Shown here piece after piece: positions 1-8,535 of a stretch of DNA of 64,000 nucleotides. The notes beneath the pieces are model-generated. The model worked only from the letters and a program-made list of their open reading frames with translations. It was not told where the DNA came from and made no database searches. The position numbers and the translations under genes were made by a program. The stretch spans positions 372,001-436,000 of the forward strand of contig CANXME010002069.1 in the NCBI GenBank assembly GCA_948144175.1, written 5' to 3'. Source of the DNA: Closterium sp. NIES-65 (lineage: Eukaryota > Streptophyta > Zygnematophyceae > Desmidiales > Closteriaceae). How positions within the stretch are numbered: the first letter of the stretch is position 1; every line of letters starts with the position of its first letter.

Positions 1-113
1 TACGAAGCTAGTGCCACTTGATACGCATGTGCTTAATGAGCCCATGAAGCACAGCGTTCCTGGCCATCCCAAGAGCCCCCTTGCTATCACAGAACAATGG
101 CGTAGCAACCTTC
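1..113 (-). pseudogene. RNase H C-terminal fragment of a long-LTR copia element
   Basis: Read on the minus strand, this encodes the RNase H stretch that L2 carries at about 18690-18790 (motifs ATPLF and SKGALGMARN, then HGL.KHMRIKWH). It is cut by the window edge. On the minus strand it begins exactly where the long LTR at 114 ends, at the same base (GAAGGTTGC) where the plus-strand LTR ending at 13126 meets RNase H sequence, so the two ends are mirror images. It lacks the solo LTR that interrupts the equivalent sequence at 13150. It is a dead fragment, and the larger element it came from lies outside the window. Confidence 0.85.
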
Positions 114-189
114 TGTATGTGTAAGGGCCTAATATACTCAAGCTATTAAGACTTTATCAAACTTAAAACCTCTCCTCGGGGTCACCTCC
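114..189 (-). repeat. Long LTR (L family), minus orientation, first part
   Basis: This is the terminal 76 bp of a long LTR, read on the minus strand as ...TAATAGCTTGAG...AGGCCCTTACAC. Its tip reads TACA rather than the usual CCAACA, so it is slightly mutated. The LTR is broken here by insertion of S1 and resumes at 7519. The CCTCC at 185-189 is the left copy of the S1 target-site duplication. Confidence 0.9.
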
Positions 190-301
190 TGTCAAATGTT
201 GTAGCCTGTAGTGAGGTTTGTCTTAGGGGGTACAGAAGTTAGGGTTTGTCATATGTACCCCAACCAACATCAATGCAACATCCATTTTCCTCATTCTAAC
301 A
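190..301 (+). repeat. S1 5' LTR (112 bp)
   Basis: Begins TGTCAAATG and ends TCTAACA, immediately followed by the primer-binding site. It is identical to 7402-7513. It shares with the other S-clade LTRs a core like GTAGCCTGTAGTG followed by GGGGTACA. At 112 bp it is very short for a copia LTR. Confidence 0.96.
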
Positions 302-312
302 TGGTATCAGCT
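302..312 (+). other. S1 primer-binding site (initiator tRNA-Met)
   Basis: TGGTATCAGCT directly abuts the LTR. The first nine bases are complementary to the 3' end of initiator tRNA-Met, the usual copia primer. The last bases differ from the TGGTATCAGAGC seen in the L family. Confidence 0.9.
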
Positions 313-318
313 AGGTTA

Positions 319-334
319 GGATCCTGTGGGATCC
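319..334 (+). promoter_or_regulatory. S1 hairpin just downstream of the primer-binding site
   Basis: GGATCC-TGTG-GGATCC can fold into a 6-bp stem with a 4-base loop; the arms are also self-complementary. S2 and S4 have a hairpin at the same place with a different stem sequence (GTTCCC/GGGAAC) and a similar loop, so pairing rather than sequence is conserved. A role in dimerisation, packaging or priming is inference. Confidence 0.5.
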
Positions 335-1163
335 CGTTCCTCCGTTCTCCGTTCGTACCTCCCGAGCCTGATCCTACCTCTCGTTCGTACCAGTTTAGTT
401 GTTACCGCGCCTAGTACCGAGCCTAGCATCATCTCCCCCGTCGCGTCACGCCCGTTCCCCCCCGGTCGCGTCGCGCCCGTTCCCCCCGTCGCGTCGCGCC
501 CGTTCCCCCCGTCGCGTCGCGCCCGTTCCCCCCGTCGCGTCGCGCCCGTTCCCCCCGTCGCGTCGCGCCGGTTCCCCCCGTCGCGTCGCGCCCGCCTGTT
601 CCCCCCCCGTCCCGTCGCCCTGTCCCGTCGCGTCGCCCTGCCCTGTCCCGTCGCCCTGTCCCGTCGCGTCGCCCTGTCCCGTCCCGTCACCCTGTCCCGT
701 CGCGTCGCCCTGTCCCTACCCGTCGCCCTGTCCCGTCGCATCGCCCTGTCCCGTCCCGTCGCGTCGCCCTGTCCCGTCCCGTCGCCCTGTCCCGTCGCGT
801 CGCCCTACCCCGTCGGGTCGCCCTGTCCTGTCCCGTCGCCCTGCTCCGTCGCGCCGCCCTGCCCCGTCGCGTCGCCCTGTCCCGTCGCCTCGCCCTGCCC
901 CGTCGCGTCGCTCCCGCCCTTTCCCCCGTCGCGTCGCCCTCCCTAGGCCCTAGCCCGTCGCCCTCCCTAGGCCCTGGCCCGTCGCCCTCCCTAGGCCCTG
1001 GCCCGTCGCCCTCCCTAGGCCTTGGCCCGTCGCCCTACCCTAGGCCCTGGCCCGTTGCCCTACCCTACGTTTTGGCCCGTCGCCCTAGCCCGCTCTTCCG
1101 CTGCGACTAAGTCCTCTTCCCCCCCGGTTGTTACTCGCCTGTTCGTTCGCGTTGGTTCTCACT
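335..1163 (+). repeat. S1 untranslated leader with GC-rich pyrimidine tandem repeats
   Basis: No gene is visible in this stretch. About 437-600 consists of a 23-bp unit (GTTCCCCCC plus GTCGCGTCGCGCCC), about 600-935 of irregular CCTGTCCCGTCGC units, and about 935-1090 of a 24-bp unit containing CCCTCCCTAGGCCCTGG. The plus strand is almost free of A. Open frames across it encode only low-complexity Pro/Ser/Arg repeats and are not credible proteins. Confidence 0.85.
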
Positions 1164-3088
1164 ATGGCGACTCCGCGAGTTCTTCGTTTCGACGCTGACG
1201 GTAGACCCCTTGACTTTTCCGTCTGGCTTCTTCGCGCTCGTCGTCTGTTAGAGAGTCAGGTCCAGGGGGGCGAGACCCTCTGGTCACACGCTACTGGTGA
1301 CCTCCCCGAGCCCCCCGAGCCTACCGCTTTAGGCCCTGCTCCTGACGACGCTGCTACGGCTCGCTTTGCCCGTCAGCGCGCTGACCGGACGGCTTGGACG
1401 TCGCGTGACGCTGCGGCCTGCATCGCACTCAGCAGCCTCCTCCCTGAGTCCGAGGAGGTCCACTTTACTCAGGTTCGCACCGCTGCTGCGTACCTCACTG
1501 CGATTAAGGCCCGCTACTCTACTCCCGCTACTGTCTCTCTCGGCCGTCTTTTCCTCCCGTTCCTGTTTCCTGATCTTGCCTCGTTTGAGCGCTCTGCTGA
1601 CTTGATCGCTCACCTCCGCTCACTCGACGCTAGTTACCGCGCTGCTTGCACTGAGGCACAGCTTGCACTGCTTCCTCCCCCCATGGCGATTACTGTCTAT
1701 TTCATCGCCACTAGCCTCCCTGACCGCCTTGCCTCCGTTCGTGACGCGCTTCTGCTGAAACACCCTAGTGAGCTGACTATCGAGGTCCTTGAGTCTGCAC
1801 TCAAGGACGTCGAGAGCAACCTTCGTTCGGTAGCTGCCGCCTCTGGTACTGTGTCCCCCCCACTCTTCCACGGGTGCACAGTCCCGCAGTTACCCACCTT
1901 CACTGCCTCTCTTGCCACTGCCGCTACTGACGCGACTGCGGCTGCTGTTACGACTGCGTCGCGGTCCCGCGGCAGGGGGGGCAAGAAAGGTGGTTCCGGT
2001 GGAGGTGGAGGCGGAGGTAGCGGAGGTAGTGGGGGTGCTGTTGCGACTGGCGGTGGTGGGAGTGCAGCGTCTGGAGAGACCCCTCGTGCAGCGGCTGGTG
2101 ACTCCACTGCACCTGCTGGTGGCGGCGACCCTCGAGCTCGTCAGTCGCCTCCTGTACTGCCGGCCCCGCTAGGTGGAGCAGTGGCGTGGTACCAGGCTCA
2201 GCGTCAACAGCACCTTCAGCAGCAGCAGCAGCCCCTTTCCTCCCAGCAGCCTCAGCAGCAGCAGCGTCAGCAGCTGGCTCCGGGGTCGGGGCTGCGTCAG
2301 CCCCAGCGCGGTGCTGCTTACCCTCCCTGCCCCTACCAGGTTCAGACAGGTCCTCGTCGGGGCCACCCTTGTGGCCGCTTTCACCCCCCTGGTCAGTGCT
2401 TTGCTCAGCTCACTGACACGGTCCGGTTGACCTACGGGGTTGGCGGTCCTGCTCCTGACTGGCTTCCTCTGGTTCAGCGCTACGGCTCCGCTCTGTGGGG
2501 CATGTCTGCTGAGCAGTTAGTTGATCTGATTAGTGCTCCTCATGCTATGTATGCTGTTGTTGACTCTAGTGTTTCTGACTCTGTTTACTCTGGTGTTGTT
2601 AGCTTAGGTGCTAGTCTTGCTCAGTTGCCTGTTGCTAGTGTAGGTACTTGTGTAGACTCTAGACCAGCGACTACCTCAGAGGACGCTTCGCTGTCGTTCA
2701 CACTGGACTCTGGAGCCTCCCACTGCTTCTTTCGGGACAGCACGACACTTACACCACTTCCTGCGCCTGTTTTTGTAGCGTTGGCTGATCCCACTACGGG
2801 ACCAGTCATTGCACGTCACACTACCACTTTACCGTGTCCTGCTGCTCCCTCCGGGTCTCTCACTGGGTTTCACGTCCCCTCGTTCTCCCGGAACTTGGTG
2901 GGCGTGCGACCCCTCGTGAGTCAGCACGTGGGTGTGTGGTTTGAGCCTTTTGGAGAGACTGCGGTGTGTGTTGACGGAGACTCTTACCAGCCTCTTGCTA
3001 CCTTTACTGCTGAGCCGGGCTCGGGTCTCTACACTCTTCACACTGGCCCGCGTGCACCGCAGCAGCAGCCGCAGCAGCAGCAGCAGCC

Positions 3089-3127
<39 letters not shown>

Positions 3128-3183
3128 CCAGCGGCCGCACCAGCAGCCCCCCCTACTGCCACTGCCCCCGGTTCCCCCCCCCC
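1164..3183 (+). CDS. gag-pro: S1 Gag-protease part of the polyprotein
   Basis: The start ATG at 1164 gives MATPRVLRFD, matching the Gag start of S4 (MATPSVLTFD), so it is preferred over the upstream ATG in the same frame at 1128. Residues 1 to about 240 form the Gag N-terminal region, followed by a Gly-rich stretch (about 270-295). Residues 389-412 hold an elongated zinc knuckle, C-x13-C-x3-H-x4-C. The aspartic protease active site DSGAS is at residues 515-519. A Gln-rich tract encoded by CAG repeats follows (about 3060-3126). The frame is lost at a run of ten C (3174-3183); uncorrected it terminates at 3360-3362. Gag forms the particle and protease cleaves the polyprotein in cytoplasmic virus-like particles. 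Confidence 0.93.
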
Positions 3184-4203
3184 GTTCGGGTCCCCGCGTC
3201 TCACCAGGTTGCTACGTCCCCCCAGGTGTCTGTGTCGTGTCAGGTTCCTACATCTGTTCCATTCGCTGCGTCGTGCTCCTGCCGGTCGCTTGCCCACCCC
3301 ACCGTTCTGTGGCACCACCGGATGGGGCACCCGTCCCTTCCACGTCTGCGCGCTATGTCTAGTCAGCGTCTTGTCCTAGGCCTCCCACGTGTCTTGCCGT
3401 CGCTGCCGCCTTCGCCTGCGCCGCCGTGTCGTCCCTGCGTCGAGGGTAGGCTGCGCGCCACCCCTCACTCCTCCTCCCTTCGTCCGGCCACCGAGCCTTT
3501 TGAGACGCTTCACTTGGACGTCTGGGGCCCAGCCCCTCGTCTAGGCCCTGAGCGTGAGCGTTACTTTCTGGTGGTAGTTGACGACTTCTCCCGCTACACC
3601 ACAGTGTTCCCTCTGGCGAAGAAGTCTGAGGTGACTTCTACGCTGATCAGGTGGTTGCTCACCACTGAGGACACTCGTGGTCGTCGTGTCAGCTGTCTCC
3701 ACTCCGACCGTGGGGGTGAGTTTCGCTCCGGCATTCTCGCTGGATTCTGTCGCGAGCAGGGCATTCGTCAGTCCTGGACGCTTCCAGAGTCCCCACAGCA
3801 GAATGGGGTTGCTGAGCGCCGCATAGGCCTGGTCATGGAGATCGCCCGCACCTCCCTGACTCACGCCTGTGCCCCCCATTTTCTGTGGCCCTACGCGGTC
3901 AGGTACGCCGCGCACCAGCTGAACCTCTGGCCACGTGTCTCTCGACCAGAGGTTTCACCCACCAGTCTTTGGACAGGGTCCCCTGGTGTTGCGTCACGGT
4001 TTCGTGTCTGGGGGTGCTTGGCTCTTGTCCGCGACACCTCCGCGGACAAGCTCTCGCCTCATGCCGTCCCCTGTGTCTTCCTTGGTTTTCCTGAGGAATC
4101 CTCTGACTTCACCTTTTACCACCCTCCCTCTCACCGGTTCTTTGACTCCCGTGACGTCCGTTTCGAGGAGTCCACTCCGTACTACGTCAGGTACCCCAGT
4201 TGA
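3184..4203 (+). pseudogene. int: S1 integrase, out of frame with Gag and ended by TGA
   Basis: The continuing polyprotein is in a different frame from Gag. The HHCC zinc region (LWHHRMGHPSLPRL ... CRPCVEGRLR) is followed by the catalytic DDE core: Asp in LHLDVWGP (codon 3517), Asp in LHSDRGGEF (3706) and Glu in NGVAERRIG (3814), with D-x62-D-x35-E spacing. The C-terminal part (WGCLALVRDTSADKLSP ... DSRDVRF) is complete. A TGA at 4201-4203 interrupts the frame where homologues read an Arg-like position; the same frame continues without shift to 7194. Integrase inserts the cDNA into the genome and makes the 5-bp duplications seen here. Confidence 0.93.
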
Positions 4204-7194
4204 GGTCTCCCGGTTCCTCCTCCCCCCCTCTTTCTGACTGCCGTTCCCCCTCCTGCTCCCCCGGTACAGCCTCCCCCCCCTGGTCCAGCCCCGTCAGGTG
4301 TGTCCCAGGCTACCCCTCCTCCTTCGGTAGCCCCTCCGGTACAGCCTCCCTCCCCACAGTCCTCCTCGCAGCGTGCCGCTGGTGCTAGCTCTCGAGAGGT
4401 TGGTGCGGCGCCTGTTCCTGTACCGGTTTCTGGTTCTGGGGGTGCTGGAGTTGGAGCTGGAGTTGGAGCTGGAGTTGGCCCTGGAGTTTCTGGTTCTGGG
4501 GGTGCTGGAGTTGGAGCTGGGGTTGGAGCTGGAGTTTCTGGTTCTGGAGTTGGAGCTGACCCGGTGGGTGCAGAGGACTCTTGTCGTCCGGGAGCTGGTG
4601 CTGGCCGCGCGGACACTGGGGGTGCTGCGTCTGGGGGTGAGGGTGCGCCTCCTTCGGGTTCAGGTGAGCCTGGTTCTGGAGCTGGTGTTAGTGCTGCCTC
4701 TGGGGGTGGTGCGCCTAGTTCTTCTGAGGTGGACTCTGGAGCTGCCGCTGCTTCGGACACTACTCCACCCCCCCACCCCTACCCGACTAGGCACCAGGCT
4801 CGTGTTCGCCGTGCCCGTGACGAGCAGCTGGCGTTGGAGAGAGAGGAGAGGGAGTTACAGCGGCTGGAGGAGCAGCAGCAGCAGCAGCTGGAGCCGCAGG
4901 AGCAGCAGCAGCAGCAGCAGCTGGACCCGCAGGAGCAGCAGTCGCGTCCGCAGCAGCAGCAGTCGCAGCCGCAGCAGCAGCAGCCACTTCCTCCTCCTGT
5001 CTCGGGTCTTCGGATCCTTGGTCTCCCCTCCCCTTCTCCTCCCTCCTCCGCCTCTCCTCCTGTCTACGGTCCCACGTTTCCTCCTCCTGACTCCTCCCCC
5101 GCTGTTTTCCCCAGTTCTCCGCCCTTGTCCTCTTCTCCTCCGTCTCGTTCTTGGGCTACTCGTCGCTCCCCTCGTGCTCGTCCCTCGTCTCCTGTTCCCT
5201 TCACTGACCTTCGTACTGCCTTCCTTCTTTCTAGTCCACCTCGTCCGTCTCAGTCTGTGCTTCCGTCTCCTCCTGAGTCGGCCCTCACTGTGTCGCTCCC
5301 TACTCCTGTCACTGACTACTACCGCACGTACCGTCCTGTTCTCTCTCGTGTTCTCGCCTCTCTTGTTACTCACCCTCGTGCCTCTGTGTCCTCTGTGTCC
5401 GCTCTTACTGCCGCAGTTACTGACTTTGCCTCTACCCGCCGCCTTGACTACGCCACCACGCTTGTGGCTGCTCCTCCTACCAGTCCTCTGGCCGTCGGGG
5501 GTGTGTCTGCCCTTGGCTGTGACGCCCTAGAGGACAGGCAGTTTGAGCTAGAGTTCCTGGCGGCCGCTTCCCCTCATCTCTGTGCCATGCTCCTCGCCCC
5601 TGAGGGTGACCCCGACGCCCTTGACATTCCGACTCCTCGCACTTACGCTGAGGCAGTGTCAGGGCCTTGGGCCTCTCAGTGGAGAGCTGCCATGGACGCA
5701 GAGATGGCCTCCTACAGATCCACAGGCACCTACGTCGATGAGGTTCCCCCCCCTGGGGCGAACGTAGTCGACGGCATGTGGATCTACAGGGTGAAGCGGC
5801 CACCGGGATCTCCCCCGGTCTTCAAGGCGCGCTACGTGGCTAGAGGTTTCAGTCAGCGCGAGGGAGTTGACTTCTTTCAGACCTTCGCACCTACCCCGAA
5901 GATGACCACTCTTCGGGTGTTACTACACGTAGCAGCACAGAGAGACTACGAGTTACACTCTCTTGACTTCTCCACTGATTTCCTTCAGGGCAGTCTACAC
6001 GAGGAGGTCTGGTTGCATCGTCCCTCAGCCTTCACTGGCACTTTCCCTCCTGGGACCCAGTGGAGGCTGAGGCGACCTGTTTACGGTCTTCGCCAGGCCC
6101 CTCATGAGTGGCACGACACTCTGCGTTCTACCCTCTCCGACCTTGGGTTCCAGCCGTCTTCTGCCGACCCGTCGCTGTTCGTTCGTCGTGGCTCCACACC
6201 GTTCTTTGTTCTGGTCTACGTCGACGACCTCGTTTTCGCCACTTCGGACAGGGTTGCTTTGGCAGACGTGAAGTCCGAACTGCAGAAGAGACACACGTGC
6301 ACTGATCTTGGTGAGCTGCGCCACTACCTTGGCCTGCAGATCACCAGGGACAGAGCCGCTCGCACCATTACACTCTCACAGTCACACATGGTGCAGCAGG
6401 TCCTTCAGCGGTTCGGGCTTCAGCACTCCACCGTACAGCGCACACCTCTAGCTGTTGACCACAGACTCACTGGTCCCTTTCCTGACGAGCCGTTTGAGCC
6501 TAGTGGTCCCTACGCAGAGCTTGTGGGTTGCCTCATGTACCTGATGACTTGTACTCGCCCGGACCTCGCCTTCCCTCTCAGCATCCTTGCGCGCTTTGTT
6601 GCGCCAGGGAGACACCGTCCTGTTCACTGGACGGCAGCTGTGAGGGTGGCGAAGTACCTAGCGACTACATCAGGCGTAGGGCTAGTTCTTGGAGGGCAGC
6701 AGTCTGTCGTACTCACTGGTCACTGTGACTCCTCTTACGCTGACGACGCTGAGACTCACAGGTCTACTCAGGGGTACTGTTTCAGTCTGGGTTCTGGAGC
6801 TGTTTCCTGGCGTTCCACGCGCTCCTCTTCTGTCTCGACATCTACAGCTGAGGCTGAGATTTACGCTGGTGCCATGGCGGCACAGGAGTTACGGTGGTTG
6901 ACCTTCTTGCTCGCCGACCTTGGTGAGCGGCCGAGCTCTGCACCGACCTTGTTTACTGACAACAAGGCGTCGATCCTCCTCTGTCGTGAGCCGCGACTGG
7001 AGAGCAGAGTGAAGCACATTCACGTCAGGTACTTTCTTCTGCGAGAGTTGCAGAGGCGTGGACAGGCTCGCTTCGAGTTTGTAGAGTCCGAGGCCAACAC
7101 TGCAGACATCTTCACCAAGGCGCTTCCGCCTTGTGACCACCAGAGGTGTTGTGTGCAGTTAGGCCTTGTTGACACAGGTTCTAGTCATGCGTAG
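4204..7194 (+). CDS. RT-RH: S1 linker, reverse transcriptase and RNase H
   Basis: The segment starts with a long low-complexity linker (Val-Gly-Ala repeats at about 4430-4560, Gln repeats at about 4870-4980, then Ser/Pro-rich). Reverse transcriptase follows (about 5620-6480) with WIYRVKRPPGSPPVFKARYV, the motif-A aspartate in SLDFSTDFLQG and the YVDD box (Asp codons 6223 and 6226). RNase H occupies about 6690-7150 with TGHCDSSYADD, AEAEIYA and LFTDNKASI, ending near ANTADIFTKALPPCDH. The last stop is TAG at 7192-7194. Ala to Asp in FSTDFLQG differs from the FSTAFLQG of S2 and S4. The enzyme copies the RNA genome into cDNA. In-frame with the integrase segment apart from the TGA at 4201. Confidence 0.93.
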   Translation, partial: GLPVPPPPLFLTAVPPPAPPVQPPPPGPAPSGVSQATPPPSVAPPVQPPSPQSSSQRAAGASSREVGAAPVPVPVSGSGGAGVGAGVGAGVGPGVSGSGGAGVGAGVGAGVSGSGVGADPVGAEDSCRPGAGAGRADTGGAASGGEGAPPSGSGEPGSGAGVSAASGGGAPSSSEVDSGAAAASDTTPPPHPYPTRHQARVRRARDEQLALEREERELQRLEEQQQQQLEPQEQQQQQQLDPQEQQSRPQQQQSQPQQQQPLPPPVSGLRILGLPSPSPPSSASPPVYGPTFPPPDSSPAVFPSSPPLSSSPPSRSWATRRSPRARPSSPVPFTDLRTAFLLSSPPRPSQSVLPSPPESALTVSLPTPVTDYYRTYRPVLSRVLASLVTHPRASVSSVSALTAAVTDFASTRRLDYATTLVAAPPTSPLAVGGVSALGCDALEDRQFELEFLAAASPHLCAMLLAPEGDPDALDIPTPRTYAEAVSGPWASQWRAAMDAEMASYRSTGTYVDEVPPPGANVVDGMWIYRVKRPPGSPPVFKARYVARGFSQREGVDFFQTFAPTPKMTTLRVLLHVAAQRDYELHSLDFSTDFLQGSLHEEVWLHRPSAFTGTFPPGTQWRLRRPVYGLRQAPHEWHDTLRSTLSDLGFQPSSADPSLFVRRGSTPFFVLVYVDDLVFATSDRVALADVKSELQKRHTCTDLGELRHYLGLQITRDRAARTITLSQSHMVQQVLQRFGLQHSTVQRTPLAVDHRLTGPFPDEPFEPSGPYAELVGCLMYLMTCTRPDLAFPLSILARFVAPGRHRPVHWTAAVRVAKYLATTSGVGLVLGGQQSVVLTGHCDSSYADDAETHRSTQGYCFSLGSGAVSWRSTRSSSVSTSTAEAEIYAGAMAAQELRWLTFLLADLGERPSSAPTLFTDNKASILLCREPRLESRVKHIHVRYFLLRELQRRGQARFEFVESEANTADIFTKALPPCDHQRCCVQLGLVDTGSSHA

Positions 7195-7390
7195 ACTTGA
7201 GTTTATTGCCTGCTTTGTCTGTACACTTACTATATATACTTGTGATCTCTTGGACTGGCCTTGTGGCCACTGTTGCTTGTGCTCAGAGTGTGTGGTGACG
7301 TTGTGATCCACCCTGAGCTTTGTTTTCTTTTGGACTGGTCTTGTGACCGTACTCTTTTTTTTTGTTTTTGCCAGACACCCCTCACTTAGG
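7195..7390 (+). promoter_or_regulatory. S1 3' UTR with conserved structured RNA segment
   Basis: Between the stop codon and the polypurine tract lie three potential hairpins: GGCC-TTGT-GGCC (7257-7268), a long stem closed by GCTCAG (7281-7286) and CTGAGC (7313-7318) with an inner GTGG/CCAC helix, and GGTC-TTGT-GACC (7337-7348). The same layout recurs in S2, S3, S4, S5 and S6 with paired base changes. The function is unknown. Confidence 0.6.
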
Positions 7391-7401
7391 CTATGGGGGT
7401 G
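7391..7401 (+). other. S1 polypurine tract
   Basis: CTATGGGGGTG lies immediately before the 3' LTR and is the expected primer site for plus-strand DNA synthesis. TATGGGGGTG is identical in S2, S3, S4, S5 and S6 although their LTRs differ. Confidence 0.85.
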
Positions 7402-7513
7402 TGTCAAATGTTGTAGCCTGTAGTGAGGTTTGTCTTAGGGGGTACAGAAGTTAGGGTTTGTCATATGTACCCCAACCAACATCAATGCAACATCCATTTT
7501 CCTCATTCTAACA
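7402..7513 (+). repeat. S1 3' LTR (112 bp)
   Basis: No difference from the 5' LTR at 190-301 was found by eye, so integration is recent. It is followed by the CCTCC target duplication (7514-7518). Confidence 0.96.
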
Positions 7514-8535
7514 CCTCCAAGGGTCCTTGTGTGCCTAGTACAAGACCAGCCCCTATCCTCGGATCCGAGTTTGTAGAGAGAGGGATCAAGTGGGACTTAG
7601 TCAAAACAGCAAGAGTACCTTGAACGTCGCGCAACGTATCGTGCAGACCGTCGATCAGATTAAGCTTAGAATTTTCTATATCGAAGCTCGCTCCAAGAGC
7701 TTTAAAATGAACCAAGTTGCCTCGCGAAAAGTTCTGCCATTACGAAGTTATGGCTCGGACAGCGTTTGCCTAGTGTTGAAGTGCTAGCGTACTAGCGTTG
7801 ACTCGGGTAGCATTCCGCCGTAGCATCGCACAGAAACAAAATTCCAGCAAGGAAGGAATTCGCTTGATTCAAATTGACTATATCCAGGTACAAACAGAGA
7901 AGGATTAAATAGTTCTAGCTAGCAAGGACCTTGGGAATGAACCTGGGAACAACCAGGGATGATCCCAAATAATTCCAAGCAGCAGAACCAGCCTGGCTGG
8001 ACAAAACAGCAGGTGGTAGGTTGGTAAACAACCTCTGGTTCTGTTTTTCCAACCTGGGAAAACAACAACCAGGTTCAGGTCCTAAAAACAGAACCTGTTT
8101 CGTCTTTGCCCAACCAGCCAAAAACTGGTTCCGCTGGTTTCCCCTGACCCTGTAGCTTGCAGATACAGACAAACAACATCCAATCTTCACCTAAATTGTA
8201 CCCCTATAGTGCCTGCCCTTCTACACTACAGTCAATAAAAAAAAACAGTACAATTTCGAGTTGGATAGAACTGAATCTGCACAATCAATTCAACTGAACC
8301 GCAAAGCTTCCATCTTGGGTTCCTTTGCAAGCTCGTCCTTTCAGCTTGTACTGTTCATAGCGCGTACAATGTTGTGCCAAAGCGCACAATGCGCGAGTAC
8401 CTGCAAATGCTTCAAGCGAAAATTGCGAAAGCAAACAAACACACGAACATTCCATTCACACCCAAATGCATTCGCACACGCATACTCGTACAAACAGACG
8501 GCACGATGTCGTGCAATGTAAATTTGCACCCAACA
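7514..8535 (-). repeat. Long LTR (L family), minus orientation, remainder
   Basis: Continues the long LTR begun at 114; together they make about 1093 bp, the same length as 12034-13126. On the plus strand it ends in TTTGCACCCAACA at 8535, the complement of the LTR start TGTTGGGTGCAAA. It then abuts integrase sequence in the opposite orientation (8536), which is not a normal LTR-internal boundary. No target duplication joins its two sides. Confidence 0.9.

Larger units (their letters stand above)
190..7513 (+). mobile_element. S1: short-LTR Ty1/copia retrotransposon, near-intact, youngest in window
   Basis: This 7.3-kb element has 112-bp LTRs (190-301 and 7402-7513) that are identical by eye, and is flanked by the 5-bp duplication CCTCC (185-189 and 7514-7518). 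In order it carries a tRNA-Met primer-binding site, a repetitive 0.85-kb leader, Gag, protease, integrase, a poly-Gln and Gly-rich linker, reverse transcriptase, RNase H, a structured 3' UTR and a polypurine tract. The order PR-IN-RT-RH is diagnostic of Ty1/copia. The reading frame is interrupted twice (a C run at 3174-3183 and a TGA at 4201-4203), so this copy may not make full polyprotein. It is nested in a minus-strand long LTR. Confidence 0.97.

Noticed and set aside
316..953. Several open frames in the S1 leader encoding Pro/Ser/Arg repeats.
   Set aside because: They are translations of a GC-rich tandem repeat, are open in several frames on both strands, and lie upstream of the true Gag start.
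8261..8535. Plus-strand open frames before L1 integrase that appear to extend the coding region upstream (8466-8810).
   Set aside because: Up to 8535 the sequence is a minus-strand LTR; the frame is open by chance and joins integrase only through the rearranged junction.
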